A stretch of 64,000 nucleotides of DNA from Streptomyces collinus (lineage in GTDB: Bacteria > Actinomycetota > Actinomycetes > Streptomycetales > Streptomycetaceae). The position numbers were made by a program, and so were the translations under genes. Positions 61,241 to 64,000 of this stretch are shown here, piece after piece (positions within the stretch are counted from its first letter, which is position 1; every line of letters begins with the position of its first letter). The DNA lies in NCBI RefSeq assembly GCF_031348265.1, contig NZ_CP133771.1, forward strand, positions 868,001 through 932,000, in the 5' to 3' direction. The notes beneath the pieces were generated by a model, which did not search any database, was not told the origin of the DNA, and was given only the letters and a program-made list of their open reading frames with translations.

Positions 61241-61774
61241 GGAACGTCCTCGGATGCGTCGTTGGGGTGGGGTGCGCCCCGGCGGGTCGACTCCGGCCGC
61301 CGGGTGGTTCAACCGGCCGTCGGGTGGATCAAGGGCGTGGCCGCGCACCGTGGTTGCGCGGGGGCCCGGCCGGTCGGGCCCCCGCGCGGCGTGCGGACCG
61401 GCCGACCGGTCTCCCGCGCGGCCTGCGGACCGGCCTGCCGGTCCCCGCGCGGCGTGCTGCCGACGGGGCGGCCCCGTCGTCTTCCTTGTGCGGCGGCGGT
61501 GGGCCGTGCCGGGGGGACAACCAGCCTAGGAGGGCTGCGCATCGATCTGGAAGGCCAGTTTCTTCGCAGAGGCAGGCACTGCGGGACATCCCATGACAAC
61601 CTGTGCATGCACTCTTTCTTTATGCCCCCCTAAACAAAAGCGACCTACAGGAAATCCTGGGTCCTCTGAAAAGATGGGCCGGGCGTGCACCACAACTCCC
61701 GTAGCCCGCTCCGTTTCTGATGCAACGGCGCGGGCTCGCACGCTCAAAGAGAACCGTGGATAGAGGCGATTGTT
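61241..61774. other. Intergenic region with GC-rich repeats
   Basis: 534 bases between the permease and tRNA-editing genes. 61241-61510 is extremely GC-rich and repetitive. 61540-61770 is more balanced, with an A-rich patch near 61628-61665, and should hold the promoter of the editing gene. No gene is recognised. Confidence 0.65.
61381..61464. repeat. 32-bp degenerate tandem repeats
   Basis: CCCGCGCGGCNTGCGGACCG-type units start at 61381, 61413 and 61444 (spacing 32 and 31 bp). Each also contains internal CCGGCCNNCCGG dyads. Confidence 0.75.
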
Positions 61775-62461
61775 GTGACCGAGCAGAGCCAGATCTACCT
61801 GGCGGACACCTACGCGTACGAGGCCGACACCGAAATCATCGGAATCGACGCGTCCTCCGCGCGAGTACGGATTGCTCTCGCTCGGAACATCTTTCATCCG
61901 CAGGGAGGGGGGCAGCCCCATGACCGCGGCACAGTCGCGGGCATGGAGGTCACCCCCTGCAAGGACGCGGCATCCGGATGGGTCTGGCTGACGCTCCCGG
62001 CCGGTACCGAATGGCCGGCAGGGCAGCCGGCCGAGGGCGTCGAGGTGCACAGCCGCATCGACCCCGGCCTGCGTCGACTGCACGCGGCCCTGCACACGGC
62101 CGGACATCTGGTGGACGCCCTGGCCCGCCCGCACGGCTTCCAGCACACGGGCAACAATCATTTCCCGGGCCAGGCCCGCATCGAATACGCGGTCGACGGC
62201 GCCGAGTTCGACAAGGACGAGCTGGCGGCCACCCTCACCACCGGGCTGGACAAGGCCATCGCGGAAGCTCTGCCCGTCACCGCCGGAGAGCAGGACGGAC
62301 GACGCACCATCACCATCGAGGGCCTTGCTACGGAATTCTGCGGCGGCACTCACGTCACCGATCTCGGGCTCCTGACGGACGTCGCCGTCCGTTCCGTCAA
62401 GGTGAAGTCCGGGCGCCTGCGGATCGGCTACACCGCGGAGCATGCCGAGAGCGCGATCTAG
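61775..62461 (+). CDS. AlaX-type alanyl-tRNA editing protein
   Basis: Freestanding editing domain of 228 aa that hydrolyses mischarged aminoacyl-tRNA. ARNIFHPQGGGQPHDRG is the alanyl-tRNA synthetase editing signature. Zinc ligands are in HTAGH (HxxxH) and FCGGTHVTDL (CxxxH). The GTG start has GAGGCG upstream. Classical AlaX removes serine or glycine from tRNA-Ala. Here, beside an NRPS-PKS locus whose product looks like an amino acid, it may protect the producer from a misincorporated analogue. It stands alone between a permease and a convergent LysR gene. Confidence 0.88.
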   Translation: MTEQSQIYLADTYAYEADTEIIGIDASSARVRIALARNIFHPQGGGQPHDRGTVAGMEVTPCKDAASGWVWLTLPAGTEWPAGQPAEGVEVHSRIDPGLRRLHAALHTAGHLVDALARPHGFQHTGNNHFPGQARIEYAVDGAEFDKDELAATLTTGLDKAIAEALPVTAGEQDGRRTITIEGLATEFCGGTHVTDLGLLTDVAVRSVKVKSGRLRIGYTAEHAESAI

Positions 62462-62465
62462 GGCC

Positions 62466-63476
62466 CTAGCTGCCGCGCTCGCTGCCGACAGGTGTGTCCG
62501 GCCGCCGGTGGAGTCCCTCCGAAGGCGGGCCGGGCGGGACCGGGTCCGGGACCGGGCGGTGATCGCCGGGCGCCTGAGCGAAGGCCTTCTGCAGCATGCG
62601 GCGTGCCGTGCGCAGCAGCGGAGTGTTGTCCGAGGAACGCCACAACAGGCTGACTGTGCGGTGCAGTGCGGGAGAGGCGAACCGGCGCGTGCTGATGGGG
62701 GCGGGACTCGCGTCCGCCGCCATGCGCGGCACACAGGCCGCACCGACTCCGCTGCTGGCGAGCGCGCACGCCACCGAGTAGTTCGACGTCTCGAAAGCGA
62801 CCAGGGGAGGCGCCATGGACCTGCTGGAGAACAGGGCCTCCAGCGCCTCACGATTCGCCAGTCCGGGACGTCCGCTGATCAGCGCGACGCCCGCCAGCTC
62901 CGACCAGTGCAAGGGAGAGTCGTCGGACATGAGGGGGTGCCCGGCTTCCGCGACCAGGACCAGTTCCTCGTCCAGCAGCGTCTCGGAGCACAGCCCGGCC
63001 GGCACGGGGTGCTGGTGGCCGTGCAGGTACGAGTGGGTCAGGAGGAGATCGATCTCGCCTTCCACGAGCGGGTCGTACCCTTCGGGCGGCTCGAACTCCT
63101 GCATGGAGATGGCGATTCCGGGATGCCGTCCGCGCAGTTCCGCGAGGACCGGCGGCAGCAGATGAATACCACCGGTGGTGAAACTCCCGATGCGGAGGTG
63201 GCCCCCGGACATGTCCTGGAACTGCATGAGTTCCAGTTCCGCGGTGCGCAGGATCTCGTCGATCTCGCGAGTCCGCTGGACCAGCAGTTCACCGGCCGCG
63301 GTGAGCCGCGCGCCCCTGCGGTGCCGCACCAGCAGCGGCATGCGCGCCTCCCGCTCCAGTTTGGCCATCTGCTGGCTCAGGGCGGGCGGTGTGTATCCGA
63401 GTCTGGCCGCCGCGGCGGAGATCGAACCGGTTTCCGCAACCGCCACCAGCGCGAGCAGGCGGTTCAGGTCCTGCAT
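62466..63476 (-). CDS. LysR family transcriptional regulator
   Basis: Regulator of 336 aa. The helix-turn-helix DLNRLLALVAVAETGSISAAAARLGYTPPALSQQMAKLE covers about 3-41, followed by a LysR substrate domain (GHLRIGSFTTGGIHLLPPVL). A Pro/Arg-rich tail of about 40 residues after APGDHRPVP is unusual for the family. It is divergent from the LysE-type exporter, the classic LysG-LysE arrangement in which the regulator activates export when an amino acid accumulates. Confidence 0.9.
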   Translation of the reverse strand: MQDLNRLLALVAVAETGSISAAAARLGYTPPALSQQMAKLEREARMPLLVRHRRGARLTAAGELLVQRTREIDEILRTAELELMQFQDMSGGHLRIGSFTTGGIHLLPPVLAELRGRHPGIAISMQEFEPPEGYDPLVEGEIDLLLTHSYLHGHQHPVPAGLCSETLLDEELVLVAEAGHPLMSDDSPLHWSELAGVALISGRPGLANREALEALFSSRSMAPPLVAFETSNYSVACALASSGVGAACVPRMAADASPAPISTRRFASPALHRTVSLLWRSSDNTPLLRTARRMLQKAFAQAPGDHRPVPDPVPPGPPSEGLHRRPDTPVGSERGS

Positions 63477-63724
63477 GAAAAGCTCCCACTCTCCTGCGTC
63501 CGGGCCGGTGCCTTGCAGCCGCCGCCGGCTGAACAGGGGGCCTCCCGGCCGACGTCATCACGCGTCGAAGTCGTGGCGGGGCCTGCTCTTCGGAGCCCCG
63601 GCCCCCGGCGACCCGCGCGAGACGCCCCGTTCTTCATGTTCTTCCATCTTCCGTCTTCCCGGAGGCCGGCCGCACACGGAGTGAAGCCCGCGGCGGCCCC
63701 GGAGCCGCATTTCGCGAGGTGCCG
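63477..63724. promoter_or_regulatory. Divergent promoter region of LysR and LysE genes
   Basis: 248 bases with no open gene. It should contain LysR-type T-N11-A sites and both promoters, but I could not single out a specific dyad. Confidence 0.5.
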
Positions 63725-64000
63725 ATGATCAGCGAAATCCTTACCTTCTCGGGAGTGGCCGCCGGCATCATCGTGATGCCGGGGGCCGACCTCGCCGTGG
63801 TGTTGCGCAATGCCCTGGCCTCGCGTCGGGCCGGGCTGGCGACGGCCGTCGGCATCGTCTGCGGACTGGCACTGCACACGGCGCTCGCGGCGGCCGGCCT
63901 CGCGGCGCTCCTGGTCACCTCGGACCTGCTGTTCACAGCGCTGAAGCTGGTCGGCGCGGGATATCTGCTCTATCTGGGCGGGAAGGCACTCGCGGCCTGT
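63725..64000 (+). CDS. LysE family amino acid exporter, 3' end outside window
   Basis: First 92 codons only: MISEILTFSGVAAGIIVMPG, then ADLAVVLRNALASRRAGLATAVGI, the LysE/RhtB fold with the conserved PG-D-AV-R pattern after the first membrane segment. GAGG lies about seven bases before the ATG. It exports amino acids or analogues. With the divergent LysR regulator it forms a sensing-and-export pair that may belong to the neighbouring biosynthetic locus. Confidence 0.87.
   Translation, partial: MISEILTFSGVAAGIIVMPGADLAVVLRNALASRRAGLATAVGIVCGLALHTALAAAGLAALLVTSDLLFTALKLVGAGYLLYLGGKALAAC

Noticed and set aside
61318-61512. GC-rich repeats considered as a CRISPR array
   Set aside because: Units are degenerate, about 32 bp end to end, and have no spacers between them. 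No cas gene is present.

Overview
This is high-GC actinobacterial DNA, almost certainly Streptomyces. The support is third-position GC bias, many GTG starts, secreted CBM2 glycosidases, EfeUOB and LplABC-type transporters, and leucine TTA codons confined to one secondary-metabolism locus. It looks chromosomal. I saw no tRNA, rRNA, CRISPR array, transposase or phage gene.

Left third (1-31 kb) is carbohydrate and nutrient acquisition. It opens with a Gfo/Idh dehydrogenase coupled to a PmoA/DUF6807 gene, then a secreted tripeptidyl aminopeptidase, a hemerythrin-like protein, a 56-aa membrane protein, a CASTOR/POLLUX-type ion channel protein and a Tat-exported flavin amine oxidase. A TctCBA carboxylate importer converges on a leftward lplB-lplC-SBP-lacI-DUF2264 operon. 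An EfeU-EfeO fusion with EfeB forms an iron-uptake operon under a putative iron box. A damaged VOC gene follows. A CebR-type palindrome then precedes a CE3-like esterase and a GH5 mannanase, both with CBM2 modules, and a membrane acyltransferase comes next.

At 27.8-36.8 kb there is an alpha-galactoside-type regulon: a GH36 enzyme, a divergent LacI regulator with two identical operators over its own promoter, an ABC importer, and a large secreted GH39-like enzyme with CBM35-like modules. At 36.8-46.6 kb lie a four-copy 126-bp tandem array that copies the end of a gene remnant, a BlaI/M56 pair, TerD, a frameshifted membrane protein gene, TatA, HtpG, a class F sortase with a repeat-rich secreted partner, a DUF3040 protein and a KefB-type antiporter.

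The most interesting region is 46.9-62.5 kb and probably beyond. It is a compact NRPS-PKS locus: A-PCP, KS-AT-ACP, MupA-type luciferase-like monooxygenase, gamma-carbonic-anhydrase-like protein, type II thioesterase, signal-less family 3 binding protein, flavin reductase, homoserine dehydrogenase and ABM monooxygenase. These are closely spaced on the minus strand. Divergent from them are an MmyB-type regulator and an EamA exporter, followed by an amino-acid permease, an AlaX-type tRNA editing protein, a LysR regulator and a LysE exporter. I infer that one amino acid is activated, extended once with malonate, alpha-hydroxylated and released, giving an amino-acid-like hydroxymethyl ketone. The homoserine dehydrogenase copy points to 5-hydroxy-4-oxonorvaline (HON/RI-331), a known homoserine dehydrogenase inhibitor, but this is a hypothesis. 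TTA codons in both the regulator and the first biosynthetic gene imply bldA control.
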